Shown here piece after piece: positions 46,067 through 57,962 of a DNA stretch of 64,000 nucleotides. This stretch comes from Pogostemon cablin (lineage: Eukaryota; Streptophyta; Magnoliopsida; Lamiales; Lamiaceae). The position numbers were made by a program, and so were the translations under genes. The notes beneath the pieces are model-generated. The model worked only from the letters and a program-made list of their open reading frames with translations, was not told the DNA's origin and searched no databases. The DNA lies in the NCBI GenBank assembly GCA_023678885.1, contig CM043002.1:4110022-4174021 (forward strand), written 5' to 3'. Each line of letters opens with the position of its first letter. Position 1 is the stretch's first letter.

Positions 46067-46785
46067 TTGAAGGAGATTAATTTGAGCGATGCTAATGACC
46101 CACGTCCAACCTATATAAGTTCTTTATTGACAGCTGGTGAGGAAAAAGCTTACGTTGAGCTTCTTCAAGAGTTCAGAGACGTGTTTGCATGGTCATTCAA
46201 GGAAATGCCCGGATTAGATCCAAAAGTGGCAGTACATAATTTAGCAGTAAGGGAAGGAACCAAACCAGTCAAACAAATGCAGTACCGATTTCGGCCAGAG
46301 TTGGTTCCATTGATTAAAGTTGTGGTTAAAAGCTTATTGAGACTGGCAAGATACGAGAAGTTAAATATCCCACTTGGCTTTCTAACATTGTACCGGTGAG
46401 GAAAACAAATGGGCAACTCAGAGTATGTGTTGACTTTCGTGATTTGAACATGGCATGCCCGAAAGATAATTTTCCACTACCGATTACTGAACTTATGATT
46501 GATGCAACAACCGGGCATGAAGTCATTTCATTCATGGATGGATCATCTGATTACAATCAAATTAGCCTGGCTCCTGAAGACCAAGAGAAAACAGCCTTCC
46601 GCACTCCAAATGGGATATATTGCTACAATGTTATGCCATTTGGCTTGAAGAAAGCTGGTGCCACATACCAACAAGCCATGAAAAAGATATTTGATGACAT
46701 GCTCCATAAGAATGTCGAATGTTATGTTGATGACATCGTGGTGAAATCAAAGAAGAAAAATGACCATCTCCAAGATTTAAGATAA
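46067..46785 (+). pseudogene. Gypsy reverse transcriptase, frameshifted
   Basis: The early part (FRDVFAWSFKEMPGLD) is in one frame. After a shift near 46340-46395 it continues as LRVCVDFRDLNMACPKD, MPFGLKKAGATYQ and the catalytic CYVDDIVVKSK. A stop closes the frame at 46785, and the thumb region beyond is further disrupted. Confidence 0.88.
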
Positions 46786-47108
46786 ATATTTGAGCGTCTT
46801 AGAAATTCCAACTCAAGATGAACCCACTTAAGTGAGCATTTGATGTCTCTTCTGAAAAGATCCTTGGATTCATTGTCCGACATCGTGGTATTGAAATTGA
46901 CAAAGCAAAGATTGATGCAATCATGAAGATGCAGGTGCCCCGAAACATGCATAAGCTCAAGAGTTTATAAGGTAAGCTGGCGTACTTAAGAAGATTCATA
47001 TCAAATTTGGCCGGCCGATGCTAACCATTTAGCCATCTTATGAAAAAAGGCAGCCTATTTGAATGAGATGAATCTTGTACTAATGCCTTTAACAGCGTTA
47101 AAGCTTAT

Positions 47109-47633
47109 TTGATGAAGCCGCCAGTGTTGGTTGCTCCAATAGCCGGAAGTTCATTAATTCTTTACATATCTGCTCAAGAAAGATCAGTTGGAGCCCTGCT
47201 TGCGCAAAATAATGATGAAGGAAAGGAGTGTGCGTTGTGCTATCTGAGTAGGACAATGACTCCAAATGAGTTGAAATACTCACCAATTGAAAAGATTTGT
47301 CTTGCTCTCATCTTTGCAATTTAAAAATTAAGACACTACTTTCAAGCTTATACTGTTTACTTAGTGTCAAAGGCCAACCCATTAAAGTTTGTTATGTCAA
47401 AGCCAGTGCTCTCTGATAGGCTCGCAAGGTGGTATCTTCAATTGCAGCAATTTGAAATTATCTATATTCCTCAAAAAGCGGTAAAATATCAAGTATTGTC
47501 GGATTTCTTGGCTGACCATCCCATGTCTGCCGAATGGGAGTTGTCTAATGATCTTCCTGATGAAGATATATTGGCTATTAAAATCAGTCCTCCTTGGAAG
47601 ATGTATTTTGATGGAATTGCTCACAGAGAATGA
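47109..47633 (+). pseudogene. Gypsy RNase H domain
   Basis: SLILYISAQERSVGALLAQ begins a typical Ty3/gypsy RNase H, continuing through CYLSRTMTPNELKYSPIEK. A stop near 47324 splits it, then LSDRLARWYLQLQQFEI and DFLADHP follow in the same frame. Confidence 0.82.
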
Positions 47634-47880
47634 GCCGGTGCCGGAGTGGTATTTGTGACCTCAGATGGAGGAGTTCTGCCATATTCATTCAGTCTAACTG
47701 AAAATTGCTCTAACAATGTAGCTGAATACCAAGCTCTTATACTTGGTCTGGAGTGGCAGTAGATGTAAAGTAACGACGCCTTAAGGTATATGGAGATTCG
47801 TTATTGATAATCAACCAACTGCTTGGCATATATGAGGTTAAGAAACCGAGCTACTTCTATATTATAACTATACTCAAAGG
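47595..47880 (+). pseudogene. Second (archaeal-type) RNase H, broken
   Basis: WKMYFDGIAHRE, a stop, then AGAGVVFVTSDGG and CSNNVAEYQALILGLEWQ match the additional RNase H of Tat-group elements. Multiple stops follow. Confidence 0.75.
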
Positions 47881-47883
47881 CTT

Positions 47884-48858
47884 ATGAGTTGGCTTGGAGA
47901 TGTAGAAATTGAACATCTACCAAGGAGCAAGAACAAGCAAGTCGATGTTTTGGCAAAGCTAGCATCAACCATAGCAATACCTGAAGCACATTTCCAAGTT
48001 CCGATTTGCATGGGGCTTAGAGGTGGTAGGGCCATTAGCGAAGTCTTCTGGAGGCCATCTTTATATTCTGGCTGCCATTGATTACTTTTTCAAGTGGGCG
48101 GATGTTGTACCATTGAGAGAAGTGAAGAAAGAAAATGTTACTGATTTCATCCGCATCAACATCATATATAGATATGGAGTGCCTCGATACATCATAACTG
48201 ATAATGGAAGGTCATTCAGTAACTCTTTGATTGATAAGATTTGTGAGAAGTTTGACTTCAAACAAAAAAAATCTTTTATGTACAATGCAGCAGCTAATGG
48301 GCTTACTGAAGCCTTCAACAAGACGCTATGTTGCCTGTTGAAGAAGGTAGTCTTGAAGTCAAAGCGAGACTGGCATGAAAGATTTATGAAGCTTTATGGG
48401 CGTATCGAACCACTTATAGAACGCCTACTCAAGCTACTCCGTATTCCTTAGTCTATGGGGTTGAAGTTGTGGTGCCCCTTGAAAAGCAAATTCCATCTTT
48501 GAGAATTGCTATATAGGAAGGTTTGACTGAAGAAGAGAACGCACGATTGCGTCTCGAAGAGTTAGAAGCACTTGATGAGAAGAGGTTGGAAGCACAACAG
48601 AAGCTTGAGTGCTATCAAGCTCGCCTTTCCAGAACATTTAACAAAAAAGTGAAGATACGTTCTTTTCAAGTCGGAGACTTAGTCCTTGCAGTGAGAAGGT
48701 TTATTGTCATCACTCACCGGGTTGGAAATAAGTTCTTACCCAAGTGGGATAGCCCACATGTTGTGAAAGAAGTATATATAAATAGTGCATACAAGTTGAT
48801 ATCGGAAGATGGTGTGGGAGTTGGCCCTATAAATGGCAAATTCCTGATATGCTACTAG
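47884..48858 (+). pseudogene. Gypsy integrase, internally deleted
   Basis: The segment EIEHLPRSKNKQVDVLAKLA (before integrase) is followed within about 60 bp by the catalytic-core start GPLAKSSGGHLYILAAIDYF. The zinc-binding HHCC domain is therefore missing. The core continues with ITDNGRSFSN and a conserved glutamate region. After a frame change the C-terminal part shows GDLVLAVRRF..KFLPKWDSPHVVKEVY (48660-48780) and PINGKFLICY at the end. Confidence 0.85.
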
Positions 48859-48891
48859 CGTAATCCAGTCAAACCCAAGGAATGCTCCATG

Positions 48892-49135
48892 ACGCATGAG
48901 CCTAAACTGCATGTTACTCCTGGTCCGCATGAGTATAAACTGTGTATGACGAACTCCTAGTCCGCATGAGTATAAACTGTGTACGACACCCACCAAAGGT
49001 AATTATACGTGGCTAAACTGTTAATTCACCCCACTCAGGTATTTTAAGTGGTTAAAACATTAAATATCCTACTTTGTCTAAAGAGGTTAAAGAATAGTCA
49101 CTCATGGCCCGCATGAGTATAAACTATGTACGGCA
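48892..49135. repeat. GCATGAGTATAAACTGTGTA minisatellite
   Basis: Four copies lie at irregular spacing, roughly 48 to 140 bp; the first is divergent (GCATGAGCCTAAACTGCATG). Confidence 0.75.
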
Positions 49136-50124
49136 CCTCCCATTCAAACCAAATCATTTTCCCTTTGAACTACATAATGACTTGATCCTCTTCAAAGGTT
49201 AGCACCAAGTTTTGTGAATCAAGCAATAAGTTGAAGCATGAGTGAGTTGAGAAGTAGAATTGACAAGGATCATTGAAGTGTTAAAGGAGATCTCAAATTC
49301 TTGGAGTGTTGAAATAATTCCAAAATTCTTGCATTGGTGAAGTGAGCCATGTTATGACATTATATGTGGCAAGTGGATTAATATTAGCAAGCGGTGGATT
49401 CAAATTAAATTGTAATTATGAATTTAATTAATTTTAATTAAAGGACTCATGATAAATTTATGAGATCAATTAATTATTAAGTTCAAAGTAAAATTTATTT
49501 GATAAAGTTTAAATGCTAAAGGGGCAATTAAATTTAAACTCGTGTTTTGGGCTTAGGAAAACAAGCTTAAATTTAGTATACCTTAAGTGATTCATGGTGG
49601 ATATGATGAAGGCCAAATTGATGAAATCCAAGCTGGTTGAAGGAAATTGAAACCAGCCAAAGCCAAAGATAAGAGTCTGATGATTAAATTCTATAAGGAA
49701 AGTCAAATCTCCAATCCATCTCACCAGGAAAACACGTGAATGGCAGTTTCAATCTTCAAATCAAGTTTTCTCCAAAGGCTGCTTCTCTCTCCGCAAGAAA
49801 AACGGGAATTCTTCTTTCTTCCATTAAAATCCACTGCCAAATTTCCTCACACCGAAGTCGAGGCTGTGCATTCCGTCGGAAAATCGCGACCCAGACCAAT
49901 CGCGAACAGCCAACACCACCACCAGATCTGTCACTGCTGCCGCCGGAAATGCAGCCCTTCACCGAAAATCACGCCGCCTTCGCTACCACCGGCCTTGACT
50001 TCCAACAACGATCGATTCACGGCCGGCTTTCACCCTTAGCTGTCGATTTCGCGAACCGACTGCTCGTTTCTCAATGCTAACAGCCCCACCGATAGAGACG
50101 ATTGCAAATTGAAAGTGCCACCAG

Positions 50125-50390
50125 GCGCGGGTCTGTAACTACCGCGACCTCCGCCATCGCGGGTCTGTAACTACCGCAGCCTTCGCCAATACGGCAATGC
50201 GGGTCTGTAACTACTGCGGCCTTCGCTATCGCCGGGTCTGTAACTACCGCAGCCTTCGCCATCACCCACCGCAGCCCTCGCAAACGCGGGTCTGTAACTA
50301 CCGCTCCGATCATCTTCAAGCGGGTTTGTAACTACCACCTCGCGGGTCTGTAACTACTGCTCCGATCGTCTTCAAGCGGGTTTGTTCTAT
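50125..50390. repeat. GCGGGTCTGTAACTACCGC minisatellite
   Basis: Eight copies of GCGGGT(C/T)TGTAACTAC(C/T)GC lie near 50125, 50158, 50200, 50233, 50286, 50319, 50341 and 50377 (last partial). CCTTCGCCATC-type filler separates them. It is much more GC-rich than its surroundings. Confidence 0.85.
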
Positions 50391-50836
50391 TAATGGTCTT
50401 CAAGGGCCTTGTGTTGGAATGTTGAGAAGATGAGCTCCACTTCTGTTATCAAAAGAAAGCAAAAAAAAGAAACACGGCAAGTCAGTAGGAAGGAAAATAA
50501 ACAGCAGGAAAGAAATAAGATGGAGGAAGTGTGAAAATTGATTGCTTGAGCTCTCCTTATATAGTGTTAAAAGCTTCGATGGATAACTTTGAATCGAAGG
50601 TTGGGTGAATATTTGAGTTTATCTTTCATGGGTATTTGAATACTTCTTAAATTTTGAGGATATTATATCTGGATTCCAACAATCATTTCCAAATATATAC
50701 GATTGTGAAGAATCCAATTAATGAATGAAAGGATGCGTTTTAAATTTAAAGAAACGTGGCATGGATTACTGTTGAAAAGAAGATGGGATTTGAATTATGA
50801 AGATTTAATTCATTCATATATTGGGTCATCTACAAG

Positions 50837-51019
50837 CCTTTTATTTAAGTTCAACAATTGTGCTAGTCTCGTGGATAGATATTGCACACTAAGTATTGCA
50901 ATTTGTACACTTCAATAATAAATTTCACCTTTTATTTAAGTTCAACAATTGTGCTAGTCTCGTGGATAGATATTGCACGGTAAGTATTGCAATTTGTACA
51001 CTTCAATAATAAATTTCAG
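50837..51019. repeat. Two-copy tandem duplication, 91-bp unit
   Basis: CCTTTTATTTAAGTTCAACA begins at 50837 and 50928. The copies differ at only one or two positions, so the duplication is young. Confidence 0.9.
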
Positions 51020-51040
51020 TGAACAAAATGCAGGGGCATT

Positions 51041-52168
51041 TATAGGCAATTAAATTTTATTGCCTAATAAATATAAATGTAAAAGAAAATATATTAAATA
51101 TCAATTAAATATTTATTTATTAAGGAATTTAAATAAATTAATTCCTAAAATAAATGAATAAATAATTAATAATTAATATAATTATTTGAGCCCAAATTCA
51201 AGTCAAATGGGCTCAATTCAAGTCAAATGGGCTCAATCCAAATCAAGTTGGTCTGACTCAAGTCAACAAGTCTAGCAAATTAAGTCTAGCAGGCCTAATT
51301 AAATTAAATATGCCCAAATCAAATCCTACAAGCTTAATTAAATTAAATAGACTCGTATCCAGTCCAGCAGACTTAATTAAAGGAGAAAAGCCCAACTTAT
51401 CTTTTCAAGGAGAAAATATCTCACAATTAGTTATTTTCTCTACCTATAAATAAGGATCTTCAGTCCTCATTCCATTCACTCTAAAAATCCTGAAAACCTG
51501 AAGAATTTTGAAGATTCAAGTGAAGATCAAGTTCGATCAAGTCAAGTGAAGAATTTTGAAGATCAAGATCAAGCGAAGATCAAGATCAAGCAAAGATCAA
51601 GTGAAGATCAAGATCAAGTCAAGCGAAGATCAAGACGAAGATCAAGTTCAAGTTGAAGATCAATATCAAGTTCAAGCGAAGGTCAAGACCAAGTCGAGTT
51701 GAAGACCAAGTAGAAGATCAAGTTTAATATCTTCAAGTCAAGAATACTCAAGATATTCAAGTCAAGTTCAAGTTATATTCAAGTCAAGAATAGTCCTCGA
51801 TCAGAGATCAAGGTGCTAAGCCTCTTTGACCCGGCATTCTTCATACCAAATCCATCCGACAGACTCCGTGAAGTCAACGTTCTACCAAATTGAGCGGCAT
51901 ACTTCACAACAAATTCAAGTCAACTTTCGATCCGAACAAAGGCTCGACGCCTTCGGACAAACGTTTTAAAGCCTTAAACTCGAGCTCGGACAAGCTTTAT
52001 CCGAAGATCCGGATCCGAAAGTTGATAAGGTCAGAAAAGTCAACTCAAGAGAGGAATCAGAGGATAAATAGAAGTTGTTTACTCAAATTCTCAAGTTCAA
52101 TCCATCCTGGATTATTATTGTAATTCTCTTGTATTTATTTTATAATAAATACAAATTTTGTTGTTGCA
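51041..52168 (+). repeat. 3' LTR of the gypsy element
   Basis: It is a direct repeat of 41630-42785 starting TATAGGCAATTAAATT (the terminal TG has become TA) and ending TTGTTGTTGCA. The GATCAAG-rich stretch (51490-51720) has a different word count from the 5' copy. Confidence 0.9.
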
Positions 52169-52200
52169 CACATCTTTATACTAAAATATATACAATTAAT

Positions 52201-52354
52201 ACTAAATAGTATAAGTGCACAGTGCGCGCACGACGCGAACCAAGAACACACAACTTTTTGCCTAACACTAATAAAACACTAAATAGTATAAGCGCACAAT
52301 GTGCGCACAACGCAACCCAAGAACACACAACTTTTTGCCTAACACTAATAAAAC
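52201..52354. repeat. Two-copy tandem repeat, 77-bp unit
   Basis: ACTAAATAGTATAAG(T/C)GCAC begins at 52201 and 52278. Each copy has alternating GC (CAGTGCGCGCACGACGCG) and ACACACAACTTTTTGCC. It lies between the gypsy and copia elements. Confidence 0.88.
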
Positions 52355-52501
52355 TAGTAAAAATGTAAACGTAAAAGTTATCTGAATACGAAGGAAATCT
52401 GTGTGTTAATTTTTATTTTTTTTCTTGTTGTATCCTATTGTGTTTTTTTTCTCTCTCCCTATTTCTCTCTCTTTCTATATTCTTCTTTCTCTTTTTATTG
52501 T

Positions 52502-53129
52502 TGTGATTAAAACTACATACTAGTACTTGATCAACACTAGGAAGTGATGAGTGCTTGTTCAAGGTCAAAACTGATGCTGGTGTATGTGTGAAACAGATGC
52601 AGCAACAACAGATGACTTGAATCAGTTCAAATCAGCAATAATTCGATGCCATGTGTGCAAGTAGGGACCAGGGCGATTTATGGCTGTTGTACAGGTGGCA
52701 TGTGTGCGGCTTCTGGAAGGTTCCGCACATGGATGGATAGCTCATCACGCAGGCTGTGTGATGGAGTCAGTTGCAACCGAAAAGATTCGATTTAACCACT
52801 TGAAAATCCAGCTGGAAGTGGGTTACACGAATTAGTCCTATAACTTTGCTGTGCATGCATAGAGTGTATATAATGATGTAATCTATGCATGAGCTCATTG
52901 TAACACTTTCATTCTCTCAATCAATAATAGATCTCTCTCACACAGTGGATGTAGGCTTGTGTAAACAAGCTGAACCAATATAAACCCTTTCTTCTTCATT
53001 CAATCACACACACACACACATTCATAGTTGTTATCATATGTGATCAATTTCTTGTTCTCAATTTTAGCATTGGTTGTGAATTCTTAGAGTAATTGTTGGA
53101 TTACTTAGTTAGGATCTTCATCCGTGAGA
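52502..53129 (+). repeat. 5' LTR of the copia element
   Basis: It starts TGTGATTAAAAC and ends CCGTGAGA. A TATA-like GTGTATATAATG lies near 52863. The 3' copy (57337-57962) differs at scattered sites. Confidence 0.92.
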
Positions 53130-53217
53130 AAGTGGCGCCGTCTGTGGGAAACTAGGCCACAAGATCAGCAATCAATAGAAGGAGGAATCAAGAAGCAGTT
53201 GAAGGAAGTTGACATCA

Positions 53218-53894
53218 TGGTTGCAACCAAGTTTGATATTGAGAGGTTTACTGAGAAATCTGACTTCGGTTTGTGTAAGATCAAGATGAGAGCTATCTTG
53301 GTACAACAAGGATTAGCAGATGCCATCAAGGAGAAGTCTGCAACAACTGCAGAAGATGCACAAACAGTCATAGAAGCCACTGCAGAAGCTGATACTCAAG
53401 AAAGAGCATTAAGTGCTATTGTATTATGTCTTGGTGATAAGGCTTTGAGAGAAGTACAGAGAGAGACATCTCCAAGAGTTGTATGGAAGAAACTTGAAGA
53501 TCTATACATGGTAAAATCTCTTGCTAACAGTTTATACTTAAAAAAGAAACTATATTCCTTTAAAATGGTTGAGGATAGATCAGTTTTAGTGCAGCTTGAT
53601 GAATTCAATAAGGTGTTAGATGATCTAGAAAATGTTAATGTTAAAATTGAAACAGAAGATAAGGCCTCAATATTGTTGTCAGCCCTTCCAAAGTCCTTTG
53701 AAAGTTTCAAGGACATACTTCTGTTTGGAAATAGAGAAACTATAAGTCTTGATGAGGTTGAAATTGCTTTGAAGACAAAGAAGTTTCAGAGAGTTTCTGA
53801 AGAACAGGGATCATTTGGAGAGGGATTAATGATCAAGAGGAATGATCATGGTAATAAGAATAACAAGAAAGACAATTCTGATTCAAAGAAATAA
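53218..53894 (+). pseudogene. Copia gag (UBN2-type)
   Basis: The likely start is MVATKFDIERFTEKSDFGLC at 53218, 89 bp after the LTR. The conserved RVVWKKLEDLYM, YLKKKLYSFKM and LLSALPKSFE mark the UBN2-type capsid of plant copia elements. A stop at 53892-53894 cuts the frame before the zinc knuckle. Confidence 0.88.
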
Positions 53895-54488
53895 GGAAAC
53901 AAGACTGATCAGTCAAACTCAAATAAAGAGGGAAGGAAGTGTTTTTACTGCCATGAACCAGGCCATTATAAGAAGAACTACTACAAGTTCAAAACAGAAA
54001 AGAAAAGGAAAACAGATGCTGGTAAAGATGGACAACAAAGAGAGCAAGCAAATCAGGTGGTAAATAATCAGAATCAGGCTACTGATTATCCTAAGGCACT
54101 GGTGGTTGGATCATCAAAAGGATCCATGGATTGGATCCTTGATTCAGGATGTACATTCCATATGTCTCCTATGAAGCATTTGTTTACTGATCTCAAGTTG
54201 CAGAATACTGGATCAGTATTGTTAGGGGATGAACAAACATGTCAGATCAGAGGTGTTGGATCCATCAGATTGAGGATGCATGATGGAGTTACCAGGATTC
54301 TGACAGGTGTGAGGTATATTCCAGAACTCAAGAGAAACTTGATTTCTTTAGGTATCTTAGATGCTTCAGGTTATGAGTATAGATCAAAGGAAGGGGTACT
54401 CATTGTTGAGAAAGATGAGTATGAAGTGATGAAAGGAATCAGAAAAAATGGATTGTATATTCTTGATGGACACACAGTGGTTGGATAG
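53895..54488 (+). pseudogene. Copia zinc knuckle and protease
   Basis: In the same frame as gag, the knuckle reads CFYCHEPGHYKKNYYK. The last cysteine of the C-C-H-C set is tyrosine, a single G-to-A change from TGC. The protease motif WILDSGCTFHMSP follows near 54130, then LKRNLISLG. A stop closes the segment at 54486-54488. Confidence 0.88.
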
Positions 54489-55754
54489 AATCTTGTCTCA
54501 ACTGGAAGTGATGAAATTCACTTATGGCATGGAAGACTAACTCACATAAGTGAGAAAGGATTACAAGAATTGTCAAGACAGAATGTTATCAGTATCAGAT
54601 CAACAGACAAGCTGGATCAGTGTGAGGATTGCATCTTTGGCAAAGCTAGTAGGCTGAAGTTTGGCATTGGAGAACATACAAGCAAATCCAGATTTGATTA
54701 TGTCCATTCAGATCTGTGGGGACCTACAAGAACACTAATAAAAGGTGGAGGCATGTATTTTATCTCATTTATTGATGATTACAGTAGGAAGATATGGATA
54801 TATATACTGAAATCTAAGGATGCAGCTTTCATTACTTTCAAGAATTGGCTAACTGAGGTAGAGAATAGTTGCAATAACAAGATTAAGATATTAAGAACTG
54901 ATAATGGTCTTGAATATTGTTCTGATGAGTTCAATAAGTTTTGTAAGGAGAGGGTGATCATGAGACATAAGACAGTACCAGGTACACCACAATAAAATGG
55001 TGTTGCAGAGAGGTTAAACCAGACTTTACTTGATAGAGTAAGATGTATATTAAGTAGTTCTGGTCTTTCAAAAGACTTCTGGGGAGAGTTGGTTAGTACA
55101 ACAGCTTTTCTAATCAATAGGTGTCCATCAACACCTCTTAAACTCAAAACACCTCAGGAAGTATGGACTGGAAAAGCTGCTTATTATACTAGGCTCAGAG
55201 TGATTGGTTGTCTAGCTTATGCACATATTAAACAAGATAAGCTAGCTCCAAGAGCTATCAAGTGTGTCATGATTGGATATCCCAAAGGTGTTAAAGCTTA
55301 CAAACTATGGAACATTGAAGGTAAAAAGTTTATGATAAGCAGGGATGTTACCTTTAATGAGGTTGTTATGCCATTGAAACCTCAAGATCAAAATAAGTAT
55401 GAAGTTGAGCTTGAGGTGGAGCTTATGAACAAGATTCAGAAGTATCAGTTTAGAATTGAAGAAGAGACAGTGCAAGAAGGGACTGGTTCACCAACTGAAG
55501 ATGATCAGATCACATCTAATACTGATAAGCTGCTCAACAGCTATCAGTTGGCAAGGGATAGACAAAGGAGGTCTATTAAGACTCCAGCTAGGTTTGCAGA
55601 TGCTGATATTGTGTCCTTTGCACTGTACTCTGCAGAGGATATTGATTCATATGAACCAAGAAGCTATCAGGAAGCAATGAACAGTAAGGATAGTGCAAAG
55701 TGGAGTGTTGCTATGCAAGAAGAGTTGCTTTCATTACAGAAGAATCAGACCTGA
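54489..55754 (+). pseudogene. Copia integrase
   Basis: The HHCC zinc domain is visible (LWHGRLTHISEKG, CEDCIFGKA), then the core with DYVHSDLWGPTRT, FIDDYSRKIWIY and the LRTDNGLEY aspartate. A stop at about 54993 falls inside the conserved PQ-QNGVAER block just before the catalytic glutamate. The C-terminal GKAAYYTRLRVIGCLAYAHI..IGYPKGVKAYKLW region is intact up to a TGA at 55752-55754. Confidence 0.9.
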
Positions 55755-57215
55755 AAAATTGTTCAGAGACCAAAGGATCAGAAGTTAGTGAGCTGTAAAT
55801 GGATTTACAAGAAAAAGATCTCACCAGAGAGGACTGATGGTGTCAGGTTTAAAGCAAGATTAGTTGTCAGAGGATTTTCTCAAAGGGAAGGCATTGATTA
55901 TACATAGATATTCTCTCCAGTTGTGAAACATTGTTCCATTAGGATATTGTTAGCATTAGTTACTCATTTTAATTTGGAATTGCATCAGATGGATGTGACT
56001 ACAGCTTTTCTTCATGGAAATTTAGAGGAGAAGATCTATATGACAGTTCCAGAGCGAGTTTTAGTTCAAAACTCAATTACTAAAGCTTGTTTACTTCTGA
56101 AGTCACTATATGGATTGAAACAAAGTCCTAGGAGAAGGTATCTCAGATTTGATGAGTACATTATCAAGTGTGGTTTTGAGATAAGCAAGTTTGACAGTTG
56201 TGTGTACATCAAACAAGACAGTGAGTGGTATATTTTCTTATTATTATATGTTGATGACATCTTAATTGTTTGCAAGTCTATGGAAGGGATCACAGCTGTG
56301 AAGGAGATGTTGAAATCAGAGTTTGATATGAAGGATTTGGGTGAAACTACTGTTATATTGGGAATGGAGATCAAGATGGACAGATCAGCTGGTTCTATAG
56401 TACTACATCAGAGTTTATACTTAGAAAAAGTTCTCAAGAGGTATAATATGGATCAAAGCAAAGCTGTTACTACTCCTGTGAAGCAAGGGTTGGGTCTATC
56501 AGCTCAGCAGTCAGCTAGAACAAGTGAAGAAGTATCATAGATGAAAAGGGTTCCTTATGCTAATGCAGTTGGCAGTCTCATGTATGCAATGGTGTACTGC
56601 AGGCCAGACTTAGCTCATGCAATGAGTTTGGTGAGCAGGTTTATGGGGAATCCAGGGAAAGATCACTGGGAAGCTGTTAAGTGGATTCAGAGATACATCA
56701 GAGGCAGCTTGACAACAGGTTTGCATTTTAATAAGTTTACTTCTAACATTGATTTTCTTGCAGATTATGTAGATGCTGATTATGCTGCAAACTTAGACAC
56801 AAGGAAGTCACTATCAGGCTATGTATTCTGCTTGTTTGGTACAACTATAAGTTGGAGATCAACACATCAGTCAGTGGTTGTATTGTCTATAACTGAGGCT
56901 AAGTTTATCTCACTTACAGAGGCAGTAAAAGAGGGCTTGTGGTTGCAGGGAATTTTGTCTGAGTTTGGAGTATTACAAGAGTCAGTATTGGTGCATTGTG
57001 ATAACTCTAGTGCTATACACTTGTCAAGACATCAGGGTTATCATGAAAGGACAAAGCACATAGATGTAATGATGTATTTTGTTAGAGACTTAGTTGAAGG
57101 AGGAAAGGTTGTTGTCAAGAAGGTTGATACAGCAAAGAATCCAGCTGATTTTCTTATTAAGGCCTTGCCTAGTTCAAAGTTTGAATTATGCAATAGTCTT
57201 ATCAATGTGTGCTGA
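55755..57215 (+). pseudogene. Copia reverse transcriptase and RNase H
   Basis: SCKWIYKKK and KARLVVRGFSQREGIDY open the RT domain, with a stop at about 55905 just before IFSPVVKH. The catalytic site is LLYVDDILIV near 56245. A further stop at 56538-56540 precedes VPYANAVGSLMYAM. RNase H follows with DADYAANLDTRKSLSGYVF and a final HERTKHIDVMMYFVRD. The frame ends at 57215. Confidence 0.9.
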
Positions 57216-57336
57216 ACATATCAGTGGAGAGTTCAGCTGCTCTCATAAAAGCAGTGCATAAGTTTGTTGTCTTGATAAAATAGTGGAGTGAAGGAGTGAT
57301 TGGTGATGATTGAGTATGAAGTTTTAGGTGGAGAAT

Positions 57337-57962
57337 TGTGATTAAAACTACATACTAGTGCTTGATCAACACTAGGAAGTGATGAGTGCGTGTTCAAGGT
57401 CAAGACTGATGCTGGTGTATGTGTGAAACGGATGCAGCAACAACAAATGACTTGAATCAGCTCAAATCAGCAACAATTCAATGCCATGTGTGCAAGTAGA
57501 GACCAGGGCGATTTATGGCTGTTGTACAGGTGGCATGTGTTCGGCTTCTGGAAGGTTACGCACATGGATGGATAGCTCGTCACGCAGGTTGTGTGATGGA
57601 GTCAGTTGCAACCGAAAAGATTCGATTTAACCACTTGGAAACCCAGCTGGAAGTTGGTTACACAAATTGGTCCTGTAACTTTGCTGTGCATGCATAGAGT
57701 GTATATAATGATGTAATCTATGCATGAGCTCGTTGTAACACTTTCATTCTCTCAATCAATAATAGATCTCTCTCACACAATGGATGTAGGCTTGTGAAAA
57801 CAAGCTGAACCAATATAAACCCTTTCTTCTTCATTCAATCACACACACACACATTCATAGTTGTTATCATATGTGATCAATTTCTTGTTCTCAATTTTAG
57901 CATTGGTTGTGAATTCTTAGAGTAATTGTTGGATTACTTAGTTAGGATTTTCATCCGTGAGA
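57337..57962 (+). repeat. 3' LTR of the copia element
   Basis: It is a direct repeat of 52502-53129, preceded by the purine tract TTAGGTGGAGAA. It ends CCGTGAGA before ATTGT. Confidence 0.92.

Larger units (their letters stand above)
48859..51040 (+). other. Gypsy 3' non-coding region with minisatellites
   Basis: It separates the integrase end from the 3' LTR. It contains a GCATGAGTATAAACTGTGTA repeat (48892-49135), a GCGGGTCTGTAACTACCGC array (50125-50390) and a 91-bp tandem duplication (50837-51019). Open frames at 49736-50080 are GC-richer than the surroundings but unrecognised. A purine tract, GCAGGGGCA, precedes the LTR. Confidence 0.6.
41625..52173 (+). mobile_element. Ty3/gypsy retrotransposon, Tat-like, decayed
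   Basis: The element spans 41630-52168 (10.5 kb). LTRs of 1156 and 1128 bp are flanked by CGCAT (41625-41629) and CACAT (52169-52173), a 5-bp target duplication with one G-to-A change. Domain order is gag, aspartic protease, reverse transcriptase, RNase H, a second RNase H-like domain, integrase, then a 2.2-kb non-coding 3' region. The second RNase H and the TTTGGCACACCCGGTAGGAT leader point to the Tat/Ogre group. Several frameshifts, stops and an integrase deletion make it dead. Confidence 0.92.

Noticed and set aside
49736..50080. 114-codon frame in the gypsy 3' region as a host gene
   Set aside because: Two overlapping frames are equally open and no family is recognisable; GC-rich repeat DNA explains it.
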